Below, in pieces: positions 42,227-51,549 of a stretch of 64,000 nucleotides of DNA. How positions within the stretch are numbered: position 1 is the first letter of the stretch; every line of letters begins with the position of its first letter. Below the pieces are notes generated by a model, which ran no database searches, was not told where the DNA came from, and worked only from the letters and a program-made list of their open reading frames with translations. The translations under genes and the position numbers were made by a program. Origin of the DNA: Cellvibrio sp. PSBB006 (GTDB taxonomy: Bacteria > Pseudomonadota > Gammaproteobacteria > Pseudomonadales > Cellvibrionaceae); the NCBI RefSeq assembly GCF_002162135.1, contig NZ_CP021382.1, positions 930,001 through 994,000 on the forward strand, written 5' to 3'.

Positions 42227-44997
42227 TAGATGATCGCCTCCAGCGCGGTGAGGATCTTGGCCCGCAATCCCTTGACTTCACTTTGAACACGAGGGTCCAT
42301 GTTAACCAGCAGGCCGCTGCCGATTGAGGTAACGGTATTGTTTACCCCTATCGCAGTAATGCTCTCCACCGAACCGATGGAGCTGAGTTCGGCACTGACG
42401 CCTACTACACTCAATCCTGCCTTACTGCCGATCATGCTCAGGCTGTTAGTGCTGCCAATCATATTCATGTCAGTACTGACGCCCACCATGGAGGTATTGT
42501 CAGATTTGGCGGTGATACTGCTGTTAGTGCTCACGCCAATAACATGGGTATTGTCGCTGCTACCGATCATATTGCTGCTGGCACTACTGCCGATAATCGA
42601 CGTGCTGTTGCTTGTGCCAAGCGTTGAGGTACTGCTGCTGGTGGTAATAGTACTGACGCTGTTCTGTACCCCGGTAATAGTGGTGGTACTGGACACACTG
42701 CCATTGTGGGTGGTGTTGCTCACCACAGCGCCGTTGTGGGTTGTCGTGCTGGTCACCAGTGCGTTGTGCAGGGCGGTATTGGTGACGGGAGCAAAGTAAG
42801 TGGTATTGCTCATCACTGGCGCCGTCACGTTGTAGAGCGTCACACTGCCCACGGGCATGTTGTGGGTGGTCTCGCTGGTTACCGGCCCATTAAATAGCGA
42901 GGTGCTGTTGAGCAAATTGTTATGGGTGCTGAAGCTCAGCACCGGGCCATCCATGGTCTGGTAACTGGTGCTGCTGCCCTTGATATGGGTGTGGGATTCC
43001 GTGTTGCCGATGGTGGACTTGCTGTACTGCCGGTCGTTGATGGTCTGGTAACTCTCCACCACCTGATGGGTGGATTCGCTCCAGGCCAGGTCGTAGGTCG
43101 TCCAACTTTTGGTTTCCTCACCATCGCTCTTGTTGTAGGTACAGCCGATGGAGTGACCTTCATTGAGTATATCGCCACGCCCATGGCTCGCCGCCGAATA
43201 CCCGAACCCGCCGCCGATGGAATAACTCACATCACGAAACTGTTGCGCACCCTGGAATTTGGGCGACAGCTGCGAGCCTTTGCTGTAGCGGTCCTCCACC
43301 ATCGCCACCGCCGGTGCCAGATCCACGCCGAGGCTGTAAGGAAAGCGGATGGATTTGCTGTCGCTGTAGCTGGTGGAATAGCTATTGCCCACATGGGTAT
43401 TGGCCATCCAGTGGGACGGGGTAACGGTCATGGTGCCGTTGTTCTGCACAATGCTCTGGATCTCCGGAATCTCACCGTTGTCGTTGGACCGGGAGACCCA
43501 CACCATGGCATTAATCTCGGGGATCACCTGCATATGCGACGCCAGCCGTACCCACACTGCCGTGCCAGCCAGGTCGGTAGAAAACACCACATATACTCCC
43601 TGGAATTCCTGGGTCTGGGTCGGCGGCAGGTAGTTGGTGTAGGTGTTGCGATTGGGGGAAAAATTGGTTTTGTCGTAGTAGCGCCAGTCGCGCGGCGGTA
43701 TACCGGAATCGTGGGCAACGACCCTGGCAAGGATGCTGCCCTGGTGTGTGTTGCGCAGCTCAAAGGGCGTCACTAGGGTATCCGGCGAGGCTTCCGTGGC
43801 CTGGAATTGATTGGAATAGCTGCCATCCAGGCTGCACTGATGCTGTACCGAGGTCAGTACAAAACGTTTGCCATCCAGACTGGGGCGAACCAGTTCCGGC
43901 ACATTGCGCGCATCCTGGGCCATGGCCATTTCAAATTGGTGGCAAACGCGCATCAGGGCGCACTGACTGGAACCGGACAGGCTGGAGCGCGATGTATCCA
44001 GCATCTGCGCCTGTTCCTTGGCGTGGGCATCTACTTCCGCCGTGCCGCCACCGTAGGAATACACACGATAAAGGTTGAACGGCAGCTTGCCCTTATTTGG
44101 GGAAGAGCCCGGTTTATAACTGGTATAACCAGCCACCGAATCCTGTTGCGATGCCACCTGCGCGGTGCTGAATACCGCCTGCACCGAGGAGCTCGCCAGA
44201 GTCTTCTGGTACTGGTATTGGGTGATGACATCGCATTGCTGTCCGCCCAAAGGCGCACTGCTGGTTTGGGTATAACGCAGCGGACGCCCGCCCAGCATCA
44301 TGGGGTATTTGGGCGCATTGGCGAGCACCAGCGTGTGGCTGTTGCCGGTATGGACAAAGTAGTAATACAGGTGCGCCTTTTCCATCAGGCGCGTGATCAA
44401 CTCCAGGTCTGACTCACCGGCCTGCAACCAGTCCTGCACCCGGTTAAGCGCGAGGTTGCTATCTGGCGACAGACTTTGGGTATCAAAGCGGACCGCGTGT
44501 TCGCGCAACAGGGTTTCAATAACCCCGCGGATGGTCTGCAAACCGTAGAGCCGATATTGGTTGGTCAGACTAAGCTTCCATAAATCCGGACGTACTGTGG
44601 CCCGGTACACCCCCGGCTCTGCCAGCGAGAAACTGGCGATCATGCCGTTAAATAACGACAACTCTTCTACCTTATTGCCGGTCAGGGCTTGCTCGAATAA
44701 AAAGTCGCCGTTATTGCCAGCGGTCGGCAAATTCACGCCAAAGGTAACTGGCCGCGCGATGATCTGGTCAAAATCCAGCGGGTCACCGCCATCCGGATTA
44801 GTGTTAGCGCGCAGTTCCAGTTGGAACTCAAAGGGTTGCGAAACCCCCTCCCGCCCCTGGATCGACTCCAGCCGGAAATAGTCACGCCCCAGGACCCGTC
44901 CATCGGCCAGCCAGATGGCGACATGGGTGAACAGTTTTTCATTATCCTGTTTGCTGATAGCGGTCCGACCGACCGATGTGTGTGCCGGAATTGTCAT
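42226..44997 (-). CDS. vgrG: T6SS spike protein VgrG (TssI) with long repetitive tail
   Basis: I start at the ATG at 44997, preceded by GAGGTG and 2 bp after the tssG stop; the frame is open to 45036. The 923-residue protein has the gp27-like domain (RDYFRLESIQGREGVSQPFEF, HYYFVHTGNSHTLVLAN), a gp5 OB domain (RARVV-like GSILARVVAHDSG, later VSRSNDNGEIPEIQSIV) and then about 380 residues of Ser/Thr/Asn-rich repeats. The tail shows THNGxV-type units followed by IGSSxxxxMIGxS-type units, predicting an extended beta helix much longer than the normal gp5 needle. No toxin domain is evident at the end, which closes with a coiled segment. Confidence 0.92.
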   Translation of the reverse strand: MTIPAHTSVGRTAISKQDNEKLFTHVAIWLADGRVLGRDYFRLESIQGREGVSQPFEFQLELRANTNPDGGDPLDFDQIIARPVTFGVNLPTAGNNGDFLFEQALTGNKVEELSLFNGMIASFSLAEPGVYRATVRPDLWKLSLTNQYRLYGLQTIRGVIETLLREHAVRFDTQSLSPDSNLALNRVQDWLQAGESDLELITRLMEKAHLYYYFVHTGNSHTLVLANAPKYPMMLGGRPLRYTQTSSAPLGGQQCDVITQYQYQKTLASSSVQAVFSTAQVASQQDSVAGYTSYKPGSSPNKGKLPFNLYRVYSYGGGTAEVDAHAKEQAQMLDTSRSSLSGSSQCALMRVCHQFEMAMAQDARNVPELVRPSLDGKRFVLTSVQHQCSLDGSYSNQFQATEASPDTLVTPFELRNTHQGSILARVVAHDSGIPPRDWRYYDKTNFSPNRNTYTNYLPPTQTQEFQGVYVVFSTDLAGTAVWVRLASHMQVIPEINAMVWVSRSNDNGEIPEIQSIVQNNGTMTVTPSHWMANTHVGNSYSTSYSDSKSIRFPYSLGVDLAPAVAMVEDRYSKGSQLSPKFQGAQQFRDVSYSIGGGFGYSAASHGRGDILNEGHSIGCTYNKSDGEETKSWTTYDLAWSESTHQVVESYQTINDRQYSKSTIGNTESHTHIKGSSTSYQTMDGPVLSFSTHNNLLNSTSLFNGPVTSETTHNMPVGSVTLYNVTAPVMSNTTYFAPVTNTALHNALVTSTTTHNGAVVSNTTHNGSVSSTTTITGVQNSVSTITTSSSTSTLGTSNSTSIIGSSASSNMIGSSDNTHVIGVSTNSSITAKSDNTSMVGVSTDMNMIGSTNSLSMIGSKAGLSVVGVSAELSSIGSVESITAIGVNNTVTSIGSGLLVNMDPRVQSEVKGLRAKILTALEAII

Positions 44998-44999
44998 GA

Positions 45000-46028
45000 T
45001 CACCTCAGCGCCGGGATTGTGAAGGTCAGCTGCCACTGCTCGGCATCCGCCTGCGCGGGCATGCTGGTGTTAAGCCGCCATTGTTTGCGCGCCGCCATCT
45101 CCGGTGCGCTCTGGTACAGCCAGCTGGTATAGGCGAGCCGCAGGCCCTTGCCTGCTTCCGGGTGCGCATGCAGCGGCAACACCTGATGGGTTTTGGGCAG
45201 GTCCAGGCACACCTCAATGTCATAGCGGTAATGGGTAATCCAGCGCACCAGGTCGCACAGCCATTGATGACGATTGCCCTCCGGCTGGAAGTCAATCAAT
45301 TGCTCATAGGTCTCAACCTGGATCAACAGGCGCAGCGATTTGTGCTGATCCCAGCAGCGCGTGCCGATCACGGTAGTCTGGGCAAGCCGACTGTTTTGCA
45401 GCCCCAGGGCGATGTGCTGCTCCTTGTCGAGCGGCAGCCAGCCACCGCGAAACGGTTGCAATTGCAAGGGCAAACCGATCAGGCGGCGCAACAGCGATTG
45501 CACAAAGCTGTGGCTGCGGCGCGGATGGCTGAGTAACCCGGCAATGGCCAGCAACTGGCGAGGATTTAACGGGCCCGCCTGATCGCCGTTGATGGCGTTG
45601 ATCAAACGGCCCGGTAAAGGCAATTGGTCCTGGGCCAGACCGAGATCCGGGTTGGCGCGCATCATCATCCAGTAACGCAGGGTATTGATGCGGTGATTGA
45701 ACACATCCAGAAACGCCGCCATGGCACCATCGCCCTCACGGGCGCGCTGGTAACACAACTCCAGGTATGGTGCCGGCAAGGTGCCGAGGAGGCCAGCGAG
45801 GATGTACTGGTTTAAATAAATCTGCACCGGCGTGGTCCGCACATCCACACCCGCCACCTGATGCCGGGGATGCTCATAACCCAGGTGCGCCCGGAAGCGC
45901 ACGTGATCACCCAACTGCTTCATCACCTGCGAGCCATCGCGCAACGGCAAAGGCAAGAGCCGCCGCACAAGCTGCAACAGATTCAGCCCGGCATAGGTTT
46001 TGTGTTCGACCGAGGCTAAAGCAGACAT
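45000..46028 (-). CDS. tssG: T6SS baseplate protein TssG
   Basis: A 342-residue protein when started at the ATG at 46028; the frame is open to 46052. The start overlaps tssF by 13 bp. Recognisable TssG features are the N-terminal HKTYAGLNLLQLVRRLLP, RVRFRAHLGYEHP-like VRFRAHLGYEHPRHQ and the later GLLSHPRRSHSFVQSLLRR. With TssF it makes the TssF2G wedge of the baseplate. Confidence 0.92.
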   Translation of the reverse strand: MSALASVEHKTYAGLNLLQLVRRLLPLPLRDGSQVMKQLGDHVRFRAHLGYEHPRHQVAGVDVRTTPVQIYLNQYILAGLLGTLPAPYLELCYQRAREGDGAMAAFLDVFNHRINTLRYWMMMRANPDLGLAQDQLPLPGRLINAINGDQAGPLNPRQLLAIAGLLSHPRRSHSFVQSLLRRLIGLPLQLQPFRGGWLPLDKEQHIALGLQNSRLAQTTVIGTRCWDQHKSLRLLIQVETYEQLIDFQPEGNRHQWLCDLVRWITHYRYDIEVCLDLPKTHQVLPLHAHPEAGKGLRLAYTSWLYQSAPEMAARKQWRLNTSMPAQADAEQWQLTFTIPALR

Positions 46029-47791
46029 TGCGTACCCACCCTGGCAGGCCAACGCCTGATCAACTCACCATCCGCATCGCGCAGGATAAGGCTGACAAAA
46101 CTGTTCAGCGGCACAAAATGCGCAAGGCATTCATTAAGCACCTCGCCAAAGAGAATCACGCTGGCGCGATCAAAGTAATGGATGTTGACCGACAGGGTCA
46201 GCTCGGTGCCATGGCAGTAGCCGCGCCAGGCTTCATCGCCCACGTGGTGGCCTACCATCCGACAACTCAGAGCGAGCAGCGCAGCAATCTGGCGGCGCGC
46301 TCCCGCCTGGTCAGCGGGAATATGCTGTACCAGTAATTGTCGTAAGGCCTCCAGACCTTCCGCTCCCGAACGCAACGGCAGGTAATGGCTATTCAACTGC
46401 GCCACCAGGCGGCGGGTCTGGTCACCGGTTAATTGCGGTGACTGATGGCGGCTCGGCCGTTTGACCATGCGTGCAGTTTGCACAACGCCGGGCACTTCCA
46501 TCTGTAAGTTACCCGCCAGCGGCAAGCGCTCAGGCAGGTTGCGATTGGTACACCAGGCGCGCCCCATAACACTCATACCCGGTTGCCAGTCCGGTTCAAA
46601 TTGCTCATTCAGGAAACGCAGGAAATATTCTGTACCGGTCACCGAGGGCAATTGGCTGGGCTCGCGTCGTGCAACCCAATAGCCGAAAGGTGAATTGCGA
46701 TCGCCATAGAGTGGTTGTAGCGATTGCGTCGTGCCGTCGGGATATAAAAAGTACACCTCGCCCAGCGAATGGATTTCACAATGCGCGTGATGAAATTGGT
46801 CACCGGTAACCGGATATTCAAGGCGTGTTGCGCGCAGGTGGATAGGCTCAATAGCTTGGCGAAATAAATTAATCACCGGTGCGCAATTCACCTTGAAAGC
46901 ATCGGTCGTGAGTGCTTCACACTCTTGTGATAAGAGGAAGATAATCTCCAGTTCCTGTTCAAAGCCTTTGGTACTTAATCCTTCCAAGGTACCGAACAGG
47001 AATTTATCGGGAAACAGGAAATATTCTCGCAGTAAAGGCAAACCCGGATTGACACCGGCATCGCCGGGCAAAAGTGAATCTTCCGTATCCAGACCTTTAA
47101 ATCCCAGCGCCGAAACGGGCAAGCTGTAATAGGAGTCATCGACAGGGTTGCGCACCAGGATGCCCTGCAGATGATTTTTCAGTTGATCATATAAACGGAA
47201 ACGATCCGGGCCATGCAAATAAAACGATAACCGCTGCATGGGGAAACCATCGAAACGAAACCCCTGAAACGCACGCAAGTGCACGCACAGCGCCGCAAAC
47301 ACACCGCTGCCGGGTTTTACGGCGCGGATCAGATTGTGCGGTGGCGCCGTGACCCTGGTGACTTCTATCGGCCAGACTTCGGTATCGTAACGCGTGATAA
47401 AACGGCACGGATAACGTTTGCCGTGCATATCAATTTCGGTTGAAAGTGGTGTATTGCGTTTAACACATTGCACGCTGGCAAAATTGCCCTGGGTCACATC
47501 AAATTGCACCACCGATGCCGCTGGCCAGGGCGCTTCAAGATGCGGTGATAACGCAGCCAATAATTGATTAGGCAGCAAGGCATCATCCAGATCCATCTGG
47601 TAACGCAAATGCCCGGTGAGATAAGCAAAGGATTGCAACATCATTTCAATGTGCGGATCACCGGAACGTTCGCGATTCAGCGAAAGCTCCTGCGCCACCT
47701 CGGGGTAATCGCCGGCAAAACGCACCGACTCGGTACGCAGGTACTCCAGCTCTTCGAGGAAATAACGCTTTAAGGTTTCATCCGATAACAT
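46016..47791 (-). CDS. tssF: T6SS baseplate protein TssF
   Basis: A 591-residue wedge protein. The N-terminus YFLEELEYLRTESVRFAGDYPEVA is the family signature, followed by GDPHIEMMLQSFAYLTG and LPNQLLAALSPHLEAP. Length is normal. The start abuts the tssE stop (one-base overlap), and the end overlaps tssG. Confidence 0.95.
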   Translation of the reverse strand: MLSDETLKRYFLEELEYLRTESVRFAGDYPEVAQELSLNRERSGDPHIEMMLQSFAYLTGHLRYQMDLDDALLPNQLLAALSPHLEAPWPAASVVQFDVTQGNFASVQCVKRNTPLSTEIDMHGKRYPCRFITRYDTEVWPIEVTRVTAPPHNLIRAVKPGSGVFAALCVHLRAFQGFRFDGFPMQRLSFYLHGPDRFRLYDQLKNHLQGILVRNPVDDSYYSLPVSALGFKGLDTEDSLLPGDAGVNPGLPLLREYFLFPDKFLFGTLEGLSTKGFEQELEIIFLLSQECEALTTDAFKVNCAPVINLFRQAIEPIHLRATRLEYPVTGDQFHHAHCEIHSLGEVYFLYPDGTTQSLQPLYGDRNSPFGYWVARREPSQLPSVTGTEYFLRFLNEQFEPDWQPGMSVMGRAWCTNRNLPERLPLAGNLQMEVPGVVQTARMVKRPSRHQSPQLTGDQTRRLVAQLNSHYLPLRSGAEGLEALRQLLVQHIPADQAGARRQIAALLALSCRMVGHHVGDEAWRGYCHGTELTLSVNIHYFDRASVILFGEVLNECLAHFVPLNSFVSLILRDADGELIRRWPARVGTQCLL

Positions 47792-48123
47792 TATTCGCCC
47801 AATCTCCAGGTGACTGATTCTTCTACCTGATCGCGCAACTGCGCACTGATTTGCAACTGGCCATCAACCACATCAACAGCAACCTGTTTCAGGCGCGGTT
47901 CAAACTGATAGATGCGCTGGGCCAGGGCGTTACCGTAACGCTCAAGTGCGGCGTCACCCGGACCCAACTCCACCACATGGGGAACCCCAAAATTCAAAAT
48001 GCCCGGCGGCACATCCCTGTTTTCCAACATCGCTGTTGCAGTAAGCTGCGAGACTGACTCACGCACCGCGTCTTTCATGTCCCAGTCGATTTCATGACTC
48101 AGGCGTTCAAACAGGAACTTCAT
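47791..48123 (-). CDS. tssE: T6SS baseplate protein TssE (gp25-like)
   Basis: A 110-residue gp25-like protein that nucleates sheath polymerisation. The core LENRDVPPGILNFGVPHVV and LAQRIYQFEPRLKQVAVDV are clear gp25 features. It is shorter than most TssE proteins (about 135-170), missing part of the N-terminal extension. It lies 115 bp downstream of hcp, with a hairpin in between. Confidence 0.85.
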   Translation of the reverse strand: MKFLFERLSHEIDWDMKDAVRESVSQLTATAMLENRDVPPGILNFGVPHVVELGPGDAALERYGNALAQRIYQFEPRLKQVAVDVVDGQLQISAQLRDQVEESVTWRLGE

Positions 48124-48188
48124 CAGTACTATCCTCTACGCAACGATTACCTGACGTTCTATGCCTAATGTTTTACGCACAACTCGCT

Positions 48189-48225
48189 AACGCTTCACGA
48201 CGCCGGGCACGTCAGCTTAAGCGTT
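48189..48225 (-). terminator. Stem-loop between hcp and tssE
   Basis: AACGCTT at 48189-48195 pairs with AAGCGTT at 48219-48225, with a smaller GACG/CGTC stem inside. It lies in the 115-bp gap after hcp. A partial terminator or 3' stabiliser here would explain the usual excess of Hcp over baseplate proteins. No T-tract. Confidence 0.5.
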
Positions 48226-48238
48226 TACCATCACATCA

Positions 48239-48835
48239 TCAGAAGGTGGGCGAGTTGTCAGTGAACTGTCCGATCGGTCGATTGCGCGACACGCTCCAGC
48301 CGGACATTTTGTTGCCCGCCAGTGAGGTATCCGCATTCTGTACCGTGTAAGTCCACAGGATTTCGGTGAAATTCAGCTTGAACTGTTCCGTCGGCATATC
48401 GTTGGGATGGGATTGAAATTGAATCTCGCTGATCAATGCATCACGCAATTCAAAGGTCAGGATGTTGGCCGTTTTATCACCGGAGTTGCGCAGGATATAA
48501 ATACGCGTCGGCTTGTCCGCACCTTTGCCGATGGGCTCGGCACGCAGACAAAATTCATAAAATTTCACCGAGGTTTTATCCACATATTTCACGCAGGTAA
48601 ATTCAGTGATAACCGGACGACCAGAGGTGCGCGCCGAGTTACTGACATCCGTGGTGACCTGTTGCTTCATGCCCTGGTGAATAGATACCAGCTCAATACA
48701 CTGGCCGAAATTTTTCCCCAGGTCTTCCGTCAGGCCGGGCTTGTCGATCAGGCTACCGCCGGTTGTCCAGGTGTTGGAGTCACCTGCACCGAAGATGCCT
48801 TCCGCATTGCCGGGTTGCAATAAAATTAAATCCAT
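48239..48835 (-). CDS. hcp: T6SS tube protein Hcp (TssD)
   Basis: A 198-residue tube protein forming hexameric rings inside the sheath. Diagnostic stretches: QCIELVSIHQGMKQQV, GRPVITEFTCVKYVDKTS, and the late FKLNFTEILWTYTVQNAD. It is about 30 residues longer than typical Hcp, with a loop near the N-terminus and an added tail (SVSRNRPIGQFTDNS). It lies 17 bp downstream of the sheath gene. Confidence 0.95.
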   Translation of the reverse strand: MDLILLQPGNAEGIFGAGDSNTWTTGGSLIDKPGLTEDLGKNFGQCIELVSIHQGMKQQVTTDVSNSARTSGRPVITEFTCVKYVDKTSVKFYEFCLRAEPIGKGADKPTRIYILRNSGDKTANILTFELRDALISEIQFQSHPNDMPTEQFKLNFTEILWTYTVQNADTSLAGNKMSGWSVSRNRPIGQFTDNSPTF

Positions 48836-48852
48836 GAGTCAAATCCCCTTGA

Positions 48853-50898
48853 TTAAGCCGGCAGCTCAGCTACCAGACGAATGGAAGTCGTAAGGTCTTC
48901 AAGCTGGAAATGCGGCTTGAGGAATAAGGTGGCGTTGTAGGCACCGGGTTTGCCCGGAATACTGGTGACATCGATCCGCGCTTCACGTAACGGAAATGCC
49001 GCCTTCACTTCCTGGGTCGCCTCGTCATCCAGGAGGATGTATTGCGCGATCCATTCGTTGAGATATTTTTCGACATTACCGCGAGTCATGAAACGGCCCA
49101 CCTTATCGCGCATGATCACCTTCAAGTAATGTGCAAAGCGCGAAGCGGCTAACACATAAGGCAACATGGCAGACAGCTGCGCATTACTGTTGGCGGAATC
49201 AGATAAATATTTCTTGGGTTTATTGGTGGTCTGTCCGCCGAAAAAGGCGGCGCGATTGGTGCCCTTGCAATGACACGCCGTGATAAAGCCCAGGTCATTC
49301 AGCTCTTTTTCGCGGCGGTCGGTAATGGCTACTTCCGTGGGACATTGCATATCAATGTCACCGTCTGCCGTTTTAAAGGTGAGATTGGGCAAGCCTTCCA
49401 GCAACCCACCGCCCTCAACACCGCGAATGGCCGCTGTCCAACCATAAAGCGTAAACGCGTGGGTAATTCGCTCGGCGAGGAAATACGCAGGGTTGCCCCA
49501 CAGACAACGTTCAGCATCGACATTACCGGAATTTTCTTCGTAATCATCGTGCATGATGACATCAGGCAAGGCTTCGCCTTCGCGCAAGATCGGCACAACG
49601 ACCTGTTCTTCAAAACGCAGACCATCCGCCGCCAGACGTTTTTCACCGTAAGGCAAACGCAACAAGATGCGCGGCAATGTCAGAGTGACGTAACGGGAAT
49701 CTTCCTGGTCGCGAAAACCGCGCCATTCATTGAGCTCAACGCTTTCAAATATCTTGGCGAGGTCGCGCGGCTTGGCTAATTTATCGAACGACTTCAAGCC
49801 AAACATATCCGGTGACGCCGCAGCGATAAACGGTGCATGTGCCGAAGCGGCCACCTGGGATACTTTTTCCAGCAGGCTAATACTTTCCGGATCTCGGCCA
49901 AAGCTGTAATCGCCCAGCAGCAAACTGTAGGGCGCACCACCATAAGTACCGTATTCCGCTTCATAAATCAGTTTGAACAAATGGCTTTGATCAAACTCAA
50001 CCGCTTTGAACAAGTCATCTTTCAATTCCTTGCGCGTGATATTCAAAACCCGTAACTTCAATGAAGTACCGGTTTCAGCACGCGCAACCAGATGAAACAG
50101 CCCACGCCAGGACGATTCCAGCCGTTGAAAGTTTTCATCATGCAATACCTGGTTAAGGATATTGCTCAAGCGTGTATCCATGTCGACAACTAATCTGTCG
50201 ATCTTTTTAACCACACTGCCTTCGGTGGTTTTGAGGTTGTCATAATCAGCAACCACCATCTGCACAAAACGACCATACGCGCGATTGGCATTGGCTTTTT
50301 GTTTATCGCCGGATTGGGTGTAGGACTCCGGCGTATTATCCTTCGCCACGGCTGCAAGATCTGCTGACACCCAGCCATCGGTGGCTGCCGGGTCGTAAGC
50401 CGCCGTGAAATCCTTACGCAGCGCCTCACCTTCCGGTGAGTCAGCCATGGTGGCGTCAATAAGACGCTCAACTTCATCATCGCTTTCAATGCGAGCTTGC
50501 ATATCGCGCAGGTCAGCCCGCTTTTCATAAATTTCTTTTAACGGATCAAAGCGTTGGACAATAGACAGCGGACTGAATTGCTCCAGCTTACTGAATGCCA
50601 GCGTGCTTTTTTTGGCATCGGCGGTGGCATCATCTTCGGGTAATTTGTATGAAAAGGTAATACCCGCATTGAACGAAGCCATTACCGAATCAAAAATTTC
50701 CGAGTCTATCTCCACCATCTTGCGCTCTTTCAAGGCTGACCGCTCTGCCGTAGGGGTATCGCCGGACAAATCCGCCAATATTCCTACAATAAACGGCAAT
50801 TCTTTTTTCTCCGCTGCGCCTCCGGTTTCGACATCGTAAGTGATCTTTACCCGGGGCGGGCGACGTCGAGCCAGGACTTTCTGAATACTTTCCGACAT
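48853..50898 (-). CDS. tssBC: T6SS sheath TssB-TssC fusion protein
   Basis: A single 681-residue frame joins both contractile sheath subunits. Residues 1-160 are TssB (VLARRRPPRVKITYDVETGG, ELPFIVGILADLSG, FSPLSIVQRFDPL). A linker of about 45 residues rich in Ala, Asp and Gly follows. From about 206 it is TssC (QVLHDENFQRLESSWRGLFHL, LLLGDYSFGRDPESISLL, AHAPFIAAASPDMFG, FMTRGNVEKYLNEWIAQYI). The two are normally separate genes, tssB before tssC, in this same order. No stop or frameshift lies at the join. The TssC N-terminal helix, where ClpV binds in Vibrio, is thus internal. Confidence 0.95.
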   Translation of the reverse strand: MSESIQKVLARRRPPRVKITYDVETGGAAEKKELPFIVGILADLSGDTPTAERSALKERKMVEIDSEIFDSVMASFNAGITFSYKLPEDDATADAKKSTLAFSKLEQFSPLSIVQRFDPLKEIYEKRADLRDMQARIESDDEVERLIDATMADSPEGEALRKDFTAAYDPAATDGWVSADLAAVAKDNTPESYTQSGDKQKANANRAYGRFVQMVVADYDNLKTTEGSVVKKIDRLVVDMDTRLSNILNQVLHDENFQRLESSWRGLFHLVARAETGTSLKLRVLNITRKELKDDLFKAVEFDQSHLFKLIYEAEYGTYGGAPYSLLLGDYSFGRDPESISLLEKVSQVAASAHAPFIAAASPDMFGLKSFDKLAKPRDLAKIFESVELNEWRGFRDQEDSRYVTLTLPRILLRLPYGEKRLAADGLRFEEQVVVPILREGEALPDVIMHDDYEENSGNVDAERCLWGNPAYFLAERITHAFTLYGWTAAIRGVEGGGLLEGLPNLTFKTADGDIDMQCPTEVAITDRREKELNDLGFITACHCKGTNRAAFFGGQTTNKPKKYLSDSANSNAQLSAMLPYVLAASRFAHYLKVIMRDKVGRFMTRGNVEKYLNEWIAQYILLDDEATQEVKAAFPLREARIDVTSIPGKPGAYNATLFLKPHFQLEDLTTSIRLVAELPA

Positions 50899-50956
50899 AG
50901 GTAGGCTTCCTCATTGCTTTACATGCTAATTAACGTCAATAAATTTTTTGTATCGC

Positions 50957-51214
50957 TTACGAACACTGATCCAAACGTTGATGCTTGCGATACAGCACAA
51001 CTCCTTTACTGGCATTGACCTTTTCGACTTGCCCCTGGGATTCCAGATAATCAAGTGCGTGTTGAACCAATTCCAGTGAATCCTGGTAACGTTGACGAGC
51101 CAACCACCAGCGCGCTATACCCTCCACTGTTTCTGAAGCTTCGGGACAGCTGGATAAATATCGTCTGATAATGCCTGCTATTGACTGTATCTGGTCCGGC
51201 TCTGCCTGTATCAC
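50957..51214 (-). CDS. Small T6SS-leading gene of unknown function
   Basis: An 85-residue helical protein (IQSIAGIIRRYLSSCPEAS, then GIARWWLARQRYQDSLELVQHAL and YLESQGQVEKV). The pattern resembles a small winged-helix-like fold, possibly binding nucleic acid or a partner. It is the first gene of the T6SS operon, with the candidate sigma-54 promoter about 40 bp upstream of its ATG, and precedes the sheath gene by 58 bp. Family not recognised. Confidence 0.72.
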   Translation of the reverse strand: MIQAEPDQIQSIAGIIRRYLSSCPEASETVEGIARWWLARQRYQDSLELVQHALDYLESQGQVEKVNASKGVVLYRKHQRLDQCS

Positions 51215-51253
51215 TCAGCATTCCTCATAGTCATGGATTCACAACGTTATCTC

Positions 51254-51269
51254 TTCAAAACCCATGCCA
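51254..51269 (-). promoter_or_regulatory. Candidate sigma-54 (-24/-12) promoter of the T6SS operon
   Basis: On the minus strand the site reads TGGCATGGGTTTTGAA against the consensus TGGCACGNNNNTTGCW: the GG is exact, spacing is exact, and the -12 has GA in place of GC. It ends about 40 bp upstream of the 51214 ATG, and a sigma-54 activator gene is adjacent. Confidence 0.6.
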
Positions 51270-51330
51270 GAAAAATATTTTTTTAAAGCCCTTGCATTGT
51301 CTGGGCTCGGCCGGACACGCATTAGTTCTG

Positions 51331-51404
51331 TGAGGCAAAAAGACCTCAGTTATGGAAATCATCAGTGAGGTAAGATGACCACAGGTGAGGCAATCACGCC
51401 TCAC
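51331..51404. promoter_or_regulatory. GTGAGG-type upstream activator sites
   Basis: Three related sites: TGAGGCAAAAAGACCTCA (51331-51348, inverted), GTGAGG half-site (51365-51370) and GTGAGGCAATCACGCCTCAC (51385-51404, 7-bp arms). They lie about 60-150 bp upstream of the -24 element, the usual range for enhancer sites bound by sigma-54 activators. Confidence 0.6.
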
Positions 51405-51549
51405 TTTTTATTGATGACAGAAATAACCTGTTCAATAAGAACAAGCTATTGCCCCATCAAAAAATGGTTCAGGAAAAATGAAAGTTGATGCTGAATCGGC
51501 AGGCTTACCGGAAGAGATTTGTATTAACCGGAAGAAAGAATAACGAAGG

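Noticed and set aside
42299..43776. Long plus-strand frames opposite vgrG
   Set aside because: They mirror the repetitive vgrG tail and have no domain or ribosome binding site.
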